Positions 53,859 to 62,910 of a stretch of 64,000 nucleotides of DNA are shown here, piece after piece (within the stretch, counting starts at the first letter, position 1; each line of letters begins with the position of its first letter). Below the pieces are notes generated by a model. It did not search any database and had not been told where the DNA came from. It saw only the letters and a list, made by a program, of their open reading frames with translations. Position numbers and translations under genes: made by a program. Source of the stretch: Afipia birgiae 34632 (lineage in GTDB: Bacteria > Pseudomonadota > Alphaproteobacteria > Rhizobiales > Xanthobacteraceae); the NCBI RefSeq assembly GCF_000308295.2, contig NZ_HG326652.1, positions 1,694,169-1,758,168 of the forward strand, given 5' to 3'.

Positions 53859-54590
53859 ATGACTGAACGAAATCGAACCGAAAAGCCGGAGCCTCCCTCG
53901 AACGCCATCGGAAAAATCCTTTCGTTCATCCGTGAGCGCCGCTATCAGCCCGCGGAACGTCTGCCGTCTGAACGAGACTTCGCGGAGAAGTTCGACACAA
54001 GTCGGGGCGCCGTCCGTGAGGCGCTGGCTGCCCTCGAAGCCATGCGCGTCATTGAGAGACGGCCCAATTCGGGGATATATCTGCGGCATTCAGACGATAG
54101 CAGCATCGAGGCCCTCGTCCTTCACGCCGAGTCGGGCCTTCCGTTCCAGGCCAACGAAATCGCCGACGTCTTCGAAGTGCGACGCATGCTCGAAGTGCAG
54201 GCCGCCCGATTGGCCTGCACCCGCAGGACACCTGATAATATCCGCGATCTTCGCGCAATTTTGAGCGACACCGAGAAGCGTCTCGCCAAGAAGCAGACGA
54301 TCGAGCGGGAAGATGAGGCATTTCATCTGGCCATCTTCGCTGCCACCAAGAATGACATTCTGCTCCGCGTCGTAAAGTCATTCTATGAACTGTCCAGACA
54401 GCGCCGCCGCATCTATTTTGCTGATCACAACCGCGGTCGCCGCTCCTATGAAGATCACTGCGAAATCCTTGAGGCCATTGAGGGACGACGCGTCGGCCAA
54501 GCTGAGCAGAAAATGAATGAACACCTGTCTCAGACCATCGAAACCTGGCAAACGCTGTTGGGAGAGCCAAAGATACCTGCAAGACGATAG
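53859..54590 (+). CDS. FadR-family GntR regulator with FCD domain
   Basis: A 243-residue regulator. The winged HTH at about 15-85 (ILSFIRERRYQPAERLPSER, DFAEKFDTSRGAVREALAAL, EAMRVIERRPNSGIYLRH) is typical of the PdhR/LldR/GlcC branch. The FCD ligand domain (about 100-235) keeps metal-ligand histidines (DEAFHLAIFAATKN, SYEDHCEILEAIEG, NEHLSQTIE). Proteins of this branch bind ATTGGTnnnACCAAT-like sites and respond to small carboxylates such as pyruvate, lactate or glycolate. It sits in the middle of the cluster in which such sites recur, so it is the probable regulator of the whole set. Confidence 0.92.
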   Translation: MTERNRTEKPEPPSNAIGKILSFIRERRYQPAERLPSERDFAEKFDTSRGAVREALAALEAMRVIERRPNSGIYLRHSDDSSIEALVLHAESGLPFQANEIADVFEVRRMLEVQAARLACTRRTPDNIRDLRAILSDTEKRLAKKQTIEREDEAFHLAIFAATKNDILLRVVKSFYELSRQRRRIYFADHNRGRRSYEDHCEILEAIEGRRVGQAEQKMNEHLSQTIETWQTLLGEPKIPARR

Positions 54591-54694
54591 GCTTTCGTCG
54601 AACATCCCATCCTGGCAAACCGTTCGAGTCGATTCTGGCGCGCGGCCCCGCGTACTGAACTGATCTTTCTTGCCCGGATGGGATCTGGAGCGCC

Positions 54695-55681
54695 CTACCC
54701 TTTAAGCGCACCTGCCGTAAGCCCTGCGACAAAGTATCGGTAGCAGAATGTAAAGATAACGAACAGCGGAAGCGCAATGAGGGATGCGCCGGCAAGGATC
54801 TCGCCCCAACGCAGATCCTGCGCGCCCAGCATCGAGGCCAAGGCTACAGGAAGCGTCTTGTTCTGATCGCTCATGATCAGGATGAGCGCGAACACGTAGT
54901 CCGCCCAGGAAAGCAGGAACGAGAAGATGCCGACCGTAATCAGGCCCGGTGCGGAAAGCGGCAAGACCACCTTGATGAACGCGCCGAACTGCGAGCAGCC
55001 GTCGACCATTGCCGCTTCTTCCAGGTCAAATGGCATTGACTTGAAGAAGCCCCACAAAAGCCAGACGCCTAACGGGAGTGAGATTGCGAGGTGAGCAATC
55101 AGCAGACCCCACAGGCTGTCGGAAAGCCCGAACATGCGGAACAAGGCTGACATCGGGATAACCAGCATCAACGGCGGAAACATATAAGCAAACAACATCG
55201 AGGCAACCAATGTTGTCTTCCCTCTGAATCGCAGCCGCGTCGCGCCGTAAGCAATGAATGCTGAAAGCGTTGTGGCAACGATGATCGTAGCCATCGCCAT
55301 CAGGGCGCTGTTGAAGAAATTGGCCGTGTAGTTCGTCAGTTCCAGCAGCGACTTATACGAAGAGAGATCTGGCGGCCAAAACGCCAACGACGTGTCCAGA
55401 AACAACCGCTGCGGGGCCCGAAGACTGGATACAATCATCCAGTAGATCGGAAAGAACGAGTAGATGCAGATTACAATGACCGCCGCGTAGAGGCCGATGC
55501 GCCCGGCAATCTGCTTGATCGGCTTGCTCACAAAACCGGAGAACTTTTGTTCCGATGCTGGCGTTGGCGCGTCCTGCGGCAAGCGATCGAACCGGGACGT
55601 GCTGCGAAGGAGTGCCGCCTGCCGCGGATTGGCAACAGCAGCAACGACGGAGAGGTGCGAGTTTTGTTGTGTCACTGTCAT
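54695..55681 (-). CDS. CUT1-type ABC transporter permease (MalG-like)
   Basis: A 328-residue inner-membrane permease with six helices and the cytoplasmic EAA loop (DLEEAAMVDGCSQFGAFIKV) that contacts the ATPase. It is the second permease of the transporter and overlaps the first by four bases. The N-terminal about 45 residues are a cytoplasmic extension. It ends convergently 104 bp from the GntR gene. Confidence 0.92.
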   Translation of the reverse strand: MTVTQQNSHLSVVAAVANPRQAALLRSTSRFDRLPQDAPTPASEQKFSGFVSKPIKQIAGRIGLYAAVIVICIYSFFPIYWMIVSSLRAPQRLFLDTSLAFWPPDLSSYKSLLELTNYTANFFNSALMAMATIIVATTLSAFIAYGATRLRFRGKTTLVASMLFAYMFPPLMLVIPMSALFRMFGLSDSLWGLLIAHLAISLPLGVWLLWGFFKSMPFDLEEAAMVDGCSQFGAFIKVVLPLSAPGLITVGIFSFLLSWADYVFALILIMSDQNKTLPVALASMLGAQDLRWGEILAGASLIALPLFVIFTFCYRYFVAGLTAGALKG

Positions 55682-56550
55682 CGGCCTTGCTTTGCTTCGT
55701 CGATGGGGAAGAACCGCAGGTAGATCAGGATAATGGTTGCCAGAAGCGCGAACGAGATTGTCGCCACCGCCGCCCCGCCTCCAAGATCGAACTCCAGAAA
55801 TGCCCTTCGATAAGCGAGGGTCGGGAGCGTCTCGGTCTGATTCAGCGGGCCTCCCTTGGTTAGCAGCCAGATCACGTCAAACTTGTTGAACATCCAGATG
55901 CCTCTCAGCAGAATGACCACGATCAAGACAGATCTGAGGCCCGGCAGCGTGATGTGCCAGAACTGTTTCCAGGCACCGGCGCCGTCGACCCGAGCTGCTT
56001 CGTAAAGCTGAACGGGAATGGTTTGCAGGCCAGCCAGAACGCACGTCACCACAAATGGAGTCCATATCCATACGCTGACAAGAACAATCGTTCCCTTCGC
56101 GGTTGCCGAGTTGGCGCCCCAATCGAACATGCTGGATCCGAACGACGCCAGTATACTTTTGATCAATCCGTAATTTGGATCGAGCATCCATTGTGCGATG
56201 AGGCACGCAACGACTGTCGGAAGAAAGTATGGGACGATCGATAGCGCACGAACGACTGTCTGTCCCACGAACTGACGATTCAGAACGAGTGCAATGCCAA
56301 CGCCGAGCGTGACCTGCAATACGATCGCGGAAATGGAAATCATTATCCCGTTTAACAACGCGTCCCAAAAGTTACTGTCCTCCAGGACGGAGAGATAATT
56401 TCCAAATCCAACCCACCGCGGCGGATCAATAAAGGACTCCGCCGCGTAGAACGAGAGCTTGATGGAGTACAGGAGTGGCCCGCCAACGATCGCGCCGACT
56501 ATCAAAACGCCCCCGACGAACAAGCCGATGATTCGCCAATCCTGCCTCAT
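55678..56550 (-). CDS. CUT1-type ABC transporter permease (MalF/UgpA-like)
   Basis: A 290-residue permease with six helices and the EAA loop (LYEAARVDGAGAWKQFWHIT). It forms the translocation pore with the MalG-like protein. It starts 28 bp after the binding-protein gene. CUT1 systems move sugars, polyols, glycerol phosphates and related neutral solutes. Confidence 0.92.
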   Translation of the reverse strand: MRQDWRIIGLFVGGVLIVGAIVGGPLLYSIKLSFYAAESFIDPPRWVGFGNYLSVLEDSNFWDALLNGIMISISAIVLQVTLGVGIALVLNRQFVGQTVVRALSIVPYFLPTVVACLIAQWMLDPNYGLIKSILASFGSSMFDWGANSATAKGTIVLVSVWIWTPFVVTCVLAGLQTIPVQLYEAARVDGAGAWKQFWHITLPGLRSVLIVVILLRGIWMFNKFDVIWLLTKGGPLNQTETLPTLAYRRAFLEFDLGGGAAVATISFALLATIILIYLRFFPIDEAKQGR

Positions 56551-56578
56551 AAGGCACCTACCTTTTCGTCAACAAAAT

Positions 56579-57940
56579 TCAGCCAAGCTTCCGGATGCGA
56601 TTGGCCGCCGCTTTCACGCAATCGGCCGATGACATGTTCTTGAGCACCTTGTTCTGCAGCATCTCGGGCATGACGTTCGAATCGAACACCTTGCACGGCC
56701 GCAGATCGATCGACGGACCGATCAAATCGACCGACGAGAGCCTCACCTTGCTGTCCGGATCGATGAACGACTTCATCTGCATCATCGTTGCCCAATGCTT
56801 CTGAATCATCGGGTGCTCCTTCCAGCGCGGATCCTCGTAGATATCCAGGCGCGCCGGCTGGAAGTTCATCCATGCTGAATGCAGCCAGTCGATGTAGTGC
56901 TCATCGATAAACCATTTGAGGAACTTGAGTGTCTCCTCGCTCTGCTTGGTCTTGAATGCGATGAACCCGTCGAAGGCAAACGGCAGTGCCTTCTGCTTGC
57001 CGGTGCTGTCCGGTGCGGCGAAGATGCCATACTTGTCCGCAAGATCCGGATTTCGCGCCTCGAGCGCCTCGACCACACGCCCGGAGTAAAGGGTATGCGC
57101 GACCTTTCCGGTGGCGAAGAGACTCATGAGCTCGGCATAACCCACCGTGTTCAATCCGGGCGGCATGGTCTTGTAGAGTTCACCGAAAAGATCGAGGAAG
57201 CGCCCGGCCCGATCCGCATTTTCGGGAGCATCAAGAACAACGTTCCACTTGTCGTCGTAGAACTGCGGAGCCTCCGCGAACAGGTTACCGAAGCTCGCCC
57301 AGTTGGTTGCGCTGTCGCTCGCCAGCGGCATCACGCAACCGCCACGTTCGATATTGCCGTCCTTTGAGATCGTCAGCGCCCGGCAGTTATCGAGATACTC
57401 CGCCCATGTGTTGGGGATCTTGAGGCCCTTCTCGGCGTAGAGATCCTTGCGATAGTAACAGGTCACAAGATTGTAGTCGTAGGGATAAAACCAATTCTCT
57501 CCCTGATACTTCCAGGCACCCATCTGCCCCCAGGAGTGCTGCTTCACCAGATCGGTCACCGGAATAAGATGACCGCCGCGGGCATACTGAAGAATATGGG
57601 CAATATAGCCCTGGGTAGCCAGGTCATACGGAGTACCGGAATTGATCGCCGCCATGGTCTTCGCGTATGCGCCGCTGATCGGAGTCGAATCGACGATGAT
57701 CTTGACGCCGAACTTGCTCTCATACTCGTTGCACGCGTTTCGCAACACGGCCTGGCTGTCGGCCGCGGTTTCATTGTTCAGGAATCGGAGGGTCACTCCG
57801 GCTTGAGCGTTCACGTACGGAGCCGCCAGAGAGCTCGTCGCTCCAACCACCGCCCCCGCGGATGTTTTGAGAAAATCTCGCCGGCTAAAACCGAAAGACT
57901 TACCCTTGGACTTCCATTGGTTTGAATTGCGCATGGTCAT
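56579..57940 (-). CDS. Extracellular solute-binding protein, Tat-exported
   Basis: A 453-residue SBP_bac_1 family binding protein. The N-terminus carries a twin-arginine signal (FSRRDFLKTSAGAVVGATSS) and a cleavage-like AQA. The mature part has the sugar-binder pattern (TLRFLNNETAADSQAVLRNA, ISGAYAKTMAAINSGTPYDL, SLFATGKVAHTLYSGRVVEA). The ATG at 57940 has AGGGAGG seven to ten bases upstream. Tat export is unusual for this class and means folding before export. The ligand is unknown. It would deliver the pathway's substrate, perhaps a polyol or glycol-like compound. Confidence 0.9.
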   Translation of the reverse strand: MTMRNSNQWKSKGKSFGFSRRDFLKTSAGAVVGATSSLAAPYVNAQAGVTLRFLNNETAADSQAVLRNACNEYESKFGVKIIVDSTPISGAYAKTMAAINSGTPYDLATQGYIAHILQYARGGHLIPVTDLVKQHSWGQMGAWKYQGENWFYPYDYNLVTCYYRKDLYAEKGLKIPNTWAEYLDNCRALTISKDGNIERGGCVMPLASDSATNWASFGNLFAEAPQFYDDKWNVVLDAPENADRAGRFLDLFGELYKTMPPGLNTVGYAELMSLFATGKVAHTLYSGRVVEALEARNPDLADKYGIFAAPDSTGKQKALPFAFDGFIAFKTKQSEETLKFLKWFIDEHYIDWLHSAWMNFQPARLDIYEDPRWKEHPMIQKHWATMMQMKSFIDPDSKVRLSSVDLIGPSIDLRPCKVFDSNVMPEMLQNKVLKNMSSADCVKAAANRIRKLG

Positions 57941-59060
57941 GATTTTCCCTCCCTTTGTTGATTTCATTTATTGATTTTGATTGCCTCAAAGCCTTCCCGT
58001 TCTCGCGCGAGAACAAATGCAACCGCTGTGCAGGCAGAACGACGGGGATTTTGTCGCCGGCTACGAGCACGTCGTCGCGCGCGAATACCGCGCGGAATTT
58101 CTGACCGAAGATCGTTCCCAGCACATAGGTCTGTGCGCCGATTTGCTCGACCAGACTGACGATCATCTCGATGTCAGATGCCGCTTCCGCGCGAACGATA
58201 TGCTCCGGCCTGATGCCGACGGTGACGCTCTTCTCCGTCTCGACAAACTCACCGTCCGGCAATCCGAGTTGCAGTTCGCCAGAACGAACCCTCAAACCAC
58301 CACCGTCACGGAGCAGTTCGCCCTCAACCAGATTCATCTCGGGTGAACCGATAAAGGCCGCCACAAACACATTCTCCGGCCGGTCGTAGAGATCCAGCGG
58401 CCGTCCGGCTTGCTGAATCCAGCCATCGCGCATGATGACAATCCGGTCACCGAGCGTCATGGCTTCGACCTGGTCGTGCGTCACGAAGATCATCGTGGCT
58501 CCGAGCCGGGCATGCAGCGTCGCGATTTCTTCGCGAGTCTTCACGCGCAGCTTGGCGTCCAGATTGGAAAGGGGTTCATCGAGCAGAAAGACATCTGGGT
58601 CTCGGACGAGCGCGCGGCCAAGCGCAACCCGCTGCATCTGGCCACCCGACAGCTGGCGCGGCTTTCGCTCGAGCAAGGGATCAAGGCCGAGGCTAGACGC
58701 CGCGCTGCGCACACGACGATCAATCTCGTCTTTCGATTCTCCGCGCACGCGAAGACCAAATGCCATGTTGTCGTAGACGGTCTTCTGCGGATAGAGCGCG
58801 TAGTTCTGGAACACCATCGCAATATTGCGATCTTTCGGCGGGAGCGCAGTCACATCCCGCCCGCCGATCATGATCCTGCCAGATGTCACATCATCGAGGC
58901 CGGCGAGCATGCGCAACGTGGTCGATTTCCCGCAACCGGACGGCCCGACAAAAACGACAAGTTCTCCGTCGGCAATATCCAACGAAAAATCCTGCACCGC
59001 CCACGGCCCTCGATCTCCGCCAAAGGATTTCGACACATTCTGGAGAGTGACTCGCGCCAT
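57900..59060 (-). CDS. CUT1-type ABC transporter ATPase (UgpC/MalK-like)
   Basis: A 386-residue ATPase: Walker A GPSGCGKST, signature LSGGQMQRVALGRAL, Walker B FLLDEPLSNLDAKLR, switch FVTHDQVEAMTLGDRIVIM, and a C-terminal TOBE/OB domain (VTVGIRPEHIVRAEAASD). It is the first gene of the transporter operon and overlaps the binding-protein start by about 40 bases. Two ATTGGT-type operator sites lie between it and the divergent CaiB gene. Confidence 0.94.
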   Translation of the reverse strand: MARVTLQNVSKSFGGDRGPWAVQDFSLDIADGELVVFVGPSGCGKSTTLRMLAGLDDVTSGRIMIGGRDVTALPPKDRNIAMVFQNYALYPQKTVYDNMAFGLRVRGESKDEIDRRVRSAASSLGLDPLLERKPRQLSGGQMQRVALGRALVRDPDVFLLDEPLSNLDAKLRVKTREEIATLHARLGATMIFVTHDQVEAMTLGDRIVIMRDGWIQQAGRPLDLYDRPENVFVAAFIGSPEMNLVEGELLRDGGGLRVRSGELQLGLPDGEFVETEKSVTVGIRPEHIVRAEAASDIEMIVSLVEQIGAQTYVLGTIFGQKFRAVFARDDVLVAGDKIPVVLPAQRLHLFSRENGKALRQSKSINEINKGRENHDHAQFKPMEVQG

Positions 59061-59136
59061 ACAGCAAACCTCGCTTCGCGTTGCCTCTAGTTATTATTCC
59101 CATGCGCCGAACTCGGACCGCACAGCTGTCTTCCAA

Positions 59137-59151
59137 ATTGGACAGACCATT
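59137..59151. promoter_or_regulatory. GntR-type operator-like site, ATTGGACAGACCATT
   Basis: This differs from ATTGGTnnnACCAAT at two arm positions. It lies 77 bp upstream of the transporter ATPase gene and is followed by a further TTGGTC half-site (59152-59157). It probably controls the transporter operon. Confidence 0.6.
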
Positions 59152-59289
59152 TTGGTCTTCCATACGTCTCCGCCTGGCGGCTGTCAAGCAATCTCCACGG
59201 CTGGCACCTTCAAAGCCGCGATCATTGAGCAGAAGCTTTCGCCGGGATCGGCAATCCGGAACTCCGCCATAGAATCAATCACAACCGAT

Positions 59290-59304
59290 ATTGGTTTGAC
59301 CAAT
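59290..59304. promoter_or_regulatory. GntR-type operator, ATTGGTTTGACCAAT
   Basis: Perfect 6-bp arms with a 3-base centre, 84 bp upstream of the CaiB-family gene and within the intergenic region shared with the divergent transporter operon. Confidence 0.78.
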
Positions 59305-59387
59305 TTGGCCGATCCAATTATAGATGAATGGAGGGCGCGCGGTTTCTCGGAAATAGATCGCGTCATATGAACTAACAAGGAAGCGAC

Positions 59388-60656
59388 ATGGCTGGACCTC
59401 TGGTGGGCTACCGAGTGCTCGATCTCTCAAGAATTCTCGCAGGGCCGTGGTTGGGCCAACTTCTTTCCGACCTCGGTGCCGAAGTCTGGAAGATCGAACG
59501 TCCCGGCACCGGCGACGACACACGGCAATGGGGTCCCCCGTTCCTGAAGGACGGCGAATCCAACGATACAACCGAAAGCGCCTATTTTCTCAGCGCTAAC
59601 CGCGGCAAGCATTCGATCTGCGTCGACATCGCGACTGAGGAAGGCAGCGCAATCGTGCGCGCGCTGGCGCAGCAAGCCGACATCGTGATTGAGAACTACA
59701 AGGTCGGCGACATGTCCCGATACGGGCTGGACTATGAGTCACTGCGAAAGCTGAAACCCGATATCATTTACTGCTCTATCACCGGCTACGGCCAGACCGG
59801 CCCGATGAAGGATGTTGCGGGATATGACATGGCCATTCAGGCAACCGGCGGCCTGATGAGCATCACGGGTGAAAGCGACGATATGCCGGGCGGAGGCCCC
59901 CAGAAAGTTGGCGTTCCGATCGTCGACATTCTCACCGGCATGTACAGTGCAACCGGCGTCATTTCCGCGTTGCTGCATCGCGAGCGCACCGGCGAAGGCC
60001 AACATATCGACATGGCTCTGCTCGACGTTCAGGTTTCGGTACTTGCCAACCAGAACATGAACTATCTCACGACGGGAACTCCACCCAAGCGATCCGGTAA
60101 TGCGCATCCGAATATCGTTCCTTATCAGGTGTTCAAGACAAAGGACGGCTCGTTTGTGCTGGCTGTCGGAAACGACCAGCAGTTCAGGAAATTCTGTGCA
60201 ACTGCGGGATTGACAGAATTGGCCGCTGACATCCGCTTTCGCACGAACACCGATCGGCTTCACAATCGTGACCAACTCATTCCGCTTCTGGATGTGCATC
60301 TGGTTAAGCAGACGACGCACCACTGGATATCATTGCTTGAGCCAGTCGGAGTTCCTTGCGCGCCGATCAACCGGCTGGACCAGGTGTTTGCTCATCCGCA
60401 AGTGATCCATCGGGAGCTGCAGATCAATCTGCCTCATCCTTCCGGCGCCATTGCGCCTCTCGTCGGTAACCCGATCAAGTTTTCGAAAACGAAGATCGAG
60501 TATTCGAAGAGTCCGCCGCTGCGGGGCGAAGACACGGAACATGTCCTCAAGACCGTACTCAAATTTGATCAGGCACAGATTCAGCGCCTGAACGAGAGCC
60601 GAATTGTCGATACCGGCACGCATCCGCGGCGCTCCTCGCCAAGACGGCTCGAATAA
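59388..60656 (+). CDS. CaiB/BaiF family CoA-transferase
   Basis: A 422-residue class III CoA-transferase: GYRVLDLSRILAGPWLGQLL, KIERPGTGDDTRQWGPPF (succinyl-CoA:acid transferase-like N-terminus), and catalytic D147 in VAGYDMAIQATGG. It would transfer CoA between acids, providing a second way besides the ligase to activate or recycle the pathway acid. AAGGAAG precedes the ATG by about six bases. A perfect operator-like site is 84 bp upstream. A short hairpin GGGTGC-TC-GCACCC directly after the stop lacks a T-run. Confidence 0.92.
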   Translation: MAGPLVGYRVLDLSRILAGPWLGQLLSDLGAEVWKIERPGTGDDTRQWGPPFLKDGESNDTTESAYFLSANRGKHSICVDIATEEGSAIVRALAQQADIVIENYKVGDMSRYGLDYESLRKLKPDIIYCSITGYGQTGPMKDVAGYDMAIQATGGLMSITGESDDMPGGGPQKVGVPIVDILTGMYSATGVISALLHRERTGEGQHIDMALLDVQVSVLANQNMNYLTTGTPPKRSGNAHPNIVPYQVFKTKDGSFVLAVGNDQQFRKFCATAGLTELAADIRFRTNTDRLHNRDQLIPLLDVHLVKQTTHHWISLLEPVGVPCAPINRLDQVFAHPQVIHRELQINLPHPSGAIAPLVGNPIKFSKTKIEYSKSPPLRGEDTEHVLKTVLKFDQAQIQRLNESRIVDTGTHPRRSSPRRLE

Positions 60657-60789
60657 GCGGGTGCTCGCACCCATAAATGAACACGGCCGACGCACACGGC
60701 GGCCGAGCTCATGACATCTGCCTGCAGATCTGGCGGCGGCGTTCTGTGGCAGGCGAAGCTCGGATAAATTCAGACGAATGCCGGCCTAC

Positions 60790-60939
60790 TTAATGACCGA
60801 GGGCCCAGACTACCTTTTGAAATGCTGTTCTCTCCTGGGGAGACATAGTCTTATCCCAATGCTGCGACCCTTTCGGTCCCCATAGAAGAACAAAAACGGC
60901 CGACGCGACCAGCGAAGCAGCTAACACGCGAGTGACCAT
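60790..60939 (-). CDS. Small 49-residue membrane or exported protein
   Basis: An ATG at 60939 with AGAGAGG eight bases upstream opens a 49-codon frame. It reads MVTRVLAASLVASAVFVLLW, then GPKGSQHWDKTMSPQERTAF and QKVVWALGH, then TAA. It has one N-terminal hydrophobic helix and a short amphipathic tail. I recognise no family. The ribosome site, helix and helical tail make it credible. It is divergent from the GMC oxidoreductase and shares with it the intergenic operator-like site at 60981, so it may belong to the same regulon. The remainder of the 60657-61131 gap looks empty. Confidence 0.5.
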   Translation of the reverse strand: MVTRVLAASLVASAVFVLLWGPKGSQHWDKTMSPQERTAFQKVVWALGH

Positions 60940-60980
60940 CGAAACACCTCTCTGTTGACGCCCGAACCCCGGCCACTATA

Positions 60981-60995
60981 ATTGGATATACCAAA
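60981..60995. promoter_or_regulatory. GntR-type operator-like site, ATTGGATATACCAAA
   Basis: This matches ATTGGTnnnACCAAT at all but two arm positions. It lies 137 bp upstream of the GMC oxidoreductase and 42 bp upstream of the divergent small ORF. A further half-site ATGGTAC follows at 60996-61002. Confidence 0.6.
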
Positions 60996-61131
60996 ATGGT
61001 ACTCCAAACCGACCCAAAAACAACGGCAATAGTTCGTCACCTGTATCGGAAAGCATCCTGTCCGGCGAGCTATTTGCTTCAAGCACACCAGCCACGTTAG
61101 CCAGCCGCGGGCGTTCCCAAGGGGATTCGAA

Positions 61132-62769
61132 ATGAAACTATCCGGATATGACTACATCATCGTCGGCGCGGGATCGGCGGGATGCGTGCTGGCTTCACGA
61201 CTGAGCGAGGATCCGAACGTCAATGTCCTGCTGATCGAGGCCGGAGCTCCATCCGCATCCATCTTCGTTCACATGCCGGCCGGCATTCGCGTCCTCTACA
61301 CAAGTTCAAAATACAACTGGCAGTTCTGGACCGAACCCCAGGCCCATCTCAACAATCGAAAGATCTACATTCCGCGTGGCCGGGTTGTGGGTGGCTCCTC
61401 CTCCATCAACTCAATGATTGCGATTCGAGGCAACGCCTGGGACTACGACTCGTGGGCCGATCAAGGCCTGCCATCATGGAGTTTCGAAAACCTGCGCCCC
61501 TACCTCAGGAAAATCGAGGATGCCACCCTGGTGACACGGGAGCGCAATCAGGACAGAGGATATTCCGGTCCTATTCGGCTGTCCTATGGCACCCTGCAAC
61601 ATCCCATTTCAAAGGCATTCATAGAAAGCGCGGTATCGACCGGCCTGCGGGAGAACAATGGCTTCAACGGCCCATCCCAGATCGGCGCCGGCTTCTACGA
61701 ACTCACCATCGCCGAAGGAAAGCGATCCGGAGCTTTCAAATATCTCGATCGCGCGAAGGGACGAAGCAATCTCACCCTCATGGCTAATTGCAGAGTTCGC
61801 CGGATCGCGATGGAGGGAACGCGCGCGCGCGGCGTGGTCATCGAGAAGGGCGGACGCGAGATAACCATCTCGGCAGAGCGCGAGGTATTGCTGACATCCG
61901 GAGCCATCGGCTCGCCGCAACTGCTGATGCTCTCGGGTATCGGACCGGCGGATCACCTGCACTCGCTTGGCATCAAGCCGGTCCTCGATTCCGCTGGGGT
62001 CGGAGACAACCTGCAGGACCATCTGGATTGTGCGATTCGCCTAGAAGCCTCTCAGCCCGTTACGCTGACGCCGTATCTCGGCTTGATCAAGGGCGGTCTC
62101 GCGGGGGCGCAATACATTCTTCGGGGCACAGGCCCCGCAACGTCGCAAGGTGTCGAAGCCGGCGCCTTCTGGGGACCTGACAAAAATTCGTCGCTGCCGG
62201 AATGGCAGGCCCATCTCATCGTCGCGCTCCGAAATCCGCCGCCCAACGAACGCATCGATCATGGTTTCGCGATTCGCGTTTGCCAGCTTCGACCCAAGAG
62301 CCGCGGCGCGCTGCGATTGAGATCAGCGGACCCATCCGACACTCCCGCTATCGATCCGCGCTTTCTCTCTGACGAATCCGATTTCGTCAGCATGCAAGAA
62401 GGCGTCAAGCAGTTATGCGAGATTATCGATCAACCGGGTTTGCGCAAATTCGTGAAGCGAAAGATCGATATCGATGCGTTTACGAGTGTAACCTCCCGCA
62501 AAGAGTGGATACGAGCGCGGGCCGAAACGATCTATCATCCAGTAGGCACCTGCCGTATGGGCGTAGACAGCAACGCTGTTGTCGATGGTCAGTTGCGGGT
62601 TCGGGGGATAGACAACCTCAGAGTCATCGATGGCTCGATCATGCCAACAGTAATCAGCGGAAATACCAATCTACCGATCATGGCCATGGCGGAAAAAGCC
62701 GCTGAGCTCGTTGCGGGAAGCAACGAGACGAGACAGTCAGGCGCTGCTCCCAAAAAACAGTCAGCTTAA
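61132..62769 (+). CDS. GMC-family alcohol oxidoreductase
   Basis: A 545-residue FAD enzyme of the choline/PEG-dehydrogenase type: FAD motif IIVGAGSAGCVLASRL, PRGRVVGGSSSINSM, GAIGSPQLLMLSGIG, and C-terminal catalytic H469 (IYHPVGTCRMG) and N511 (VISGNTNLP), the usual His-Asn pair. There is no signal peptide. It oxidises a primary or secondary alcohol to the aldehyde or ketone. In this cluster the ALDH at 48842 could take the next step. PEG dehydrogenase (PegA) of sphingomonads is a GMC enzyme, but GMC proteins are diverse and the substrate cannot be read here. Confidence 0.93.
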   Translation: MKLSGYDYIIVGAGSAGCVLASRLSEDPNVNVLLIEAGAPSASIFVHMPAGIRVLYTSSKYNWQFWTEPQAHLNNRKIYIPRGRVVGGSSSINSMIAIRGNAWDYDSWADQGLPSWSFENLRPYLRKIEDATLVTRERNQDRGYSGPIRLSYGTLQHPISKAFIESAVSTGLRENNGFNGPSQIGAGFYELTIAEGKRSGAFKYLDRAKGRSNLTLMANCRVRRIAMEGTRARGVVIEKGGREITISAEREVLLTSGAIGSPQLLMLSGIGPADHLHSLGIKPVLDSAGVGDNLQDHLDCAIRLEASQPVTLTPYLGLIKGGLAGAQYILRGTGPATSQGVEAGAFWGPDKNSSLPEWQAHLIVALRNPPPNERIDHGFAIRVCQLRPKSRGALRLRSADPSDTPAIDPRFLSDESDFVSMQEGVKQLCEIIDQPGLRKFVKRKIDIDAFTSVTSRKEWIRARAETIYHPVGTCRMGVDSNAVVDGQLRVRGIDNLRVIDGSIMPTVISGNTNLPIMAMAEKAAELVAGSNETRQSGAAPKKQSA

Positions 62770-62835
62770 CGGTCCGAGCATCTCGAAACCGCTGAGTGAC
62801 CGATTTCATCGATGGATTAGTGCACACGCGATGCG

Positions 62836-62850
62836 CCGGATATACCACTA
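62836..62850. promoter_or_regulatory. Weak GntR-type site upstream of MaoC-like gene
   Basis: GCCGGATATACCACT shares the core GGATATACCA with the site at 60981 but has poor outer arms. It lies 61 bp upstream of the MaoC-like gene. Low weight. Confidence 0.3.
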
Positions 62851-62910
62851 CAGGCTGCGGTAATTCGCGCGTTGCAATACCATCGTCTCCCGCAATCATA
62901 AGGTTGAAAC

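Noticed and set aside
54600..54690. Distant inverted repeat ATCCCATCC / GGATGGGAT between gntR and the permease
   Set aside because: The 64-base loop and absence of a T-run make it an unconvincing terminator; may be chance.
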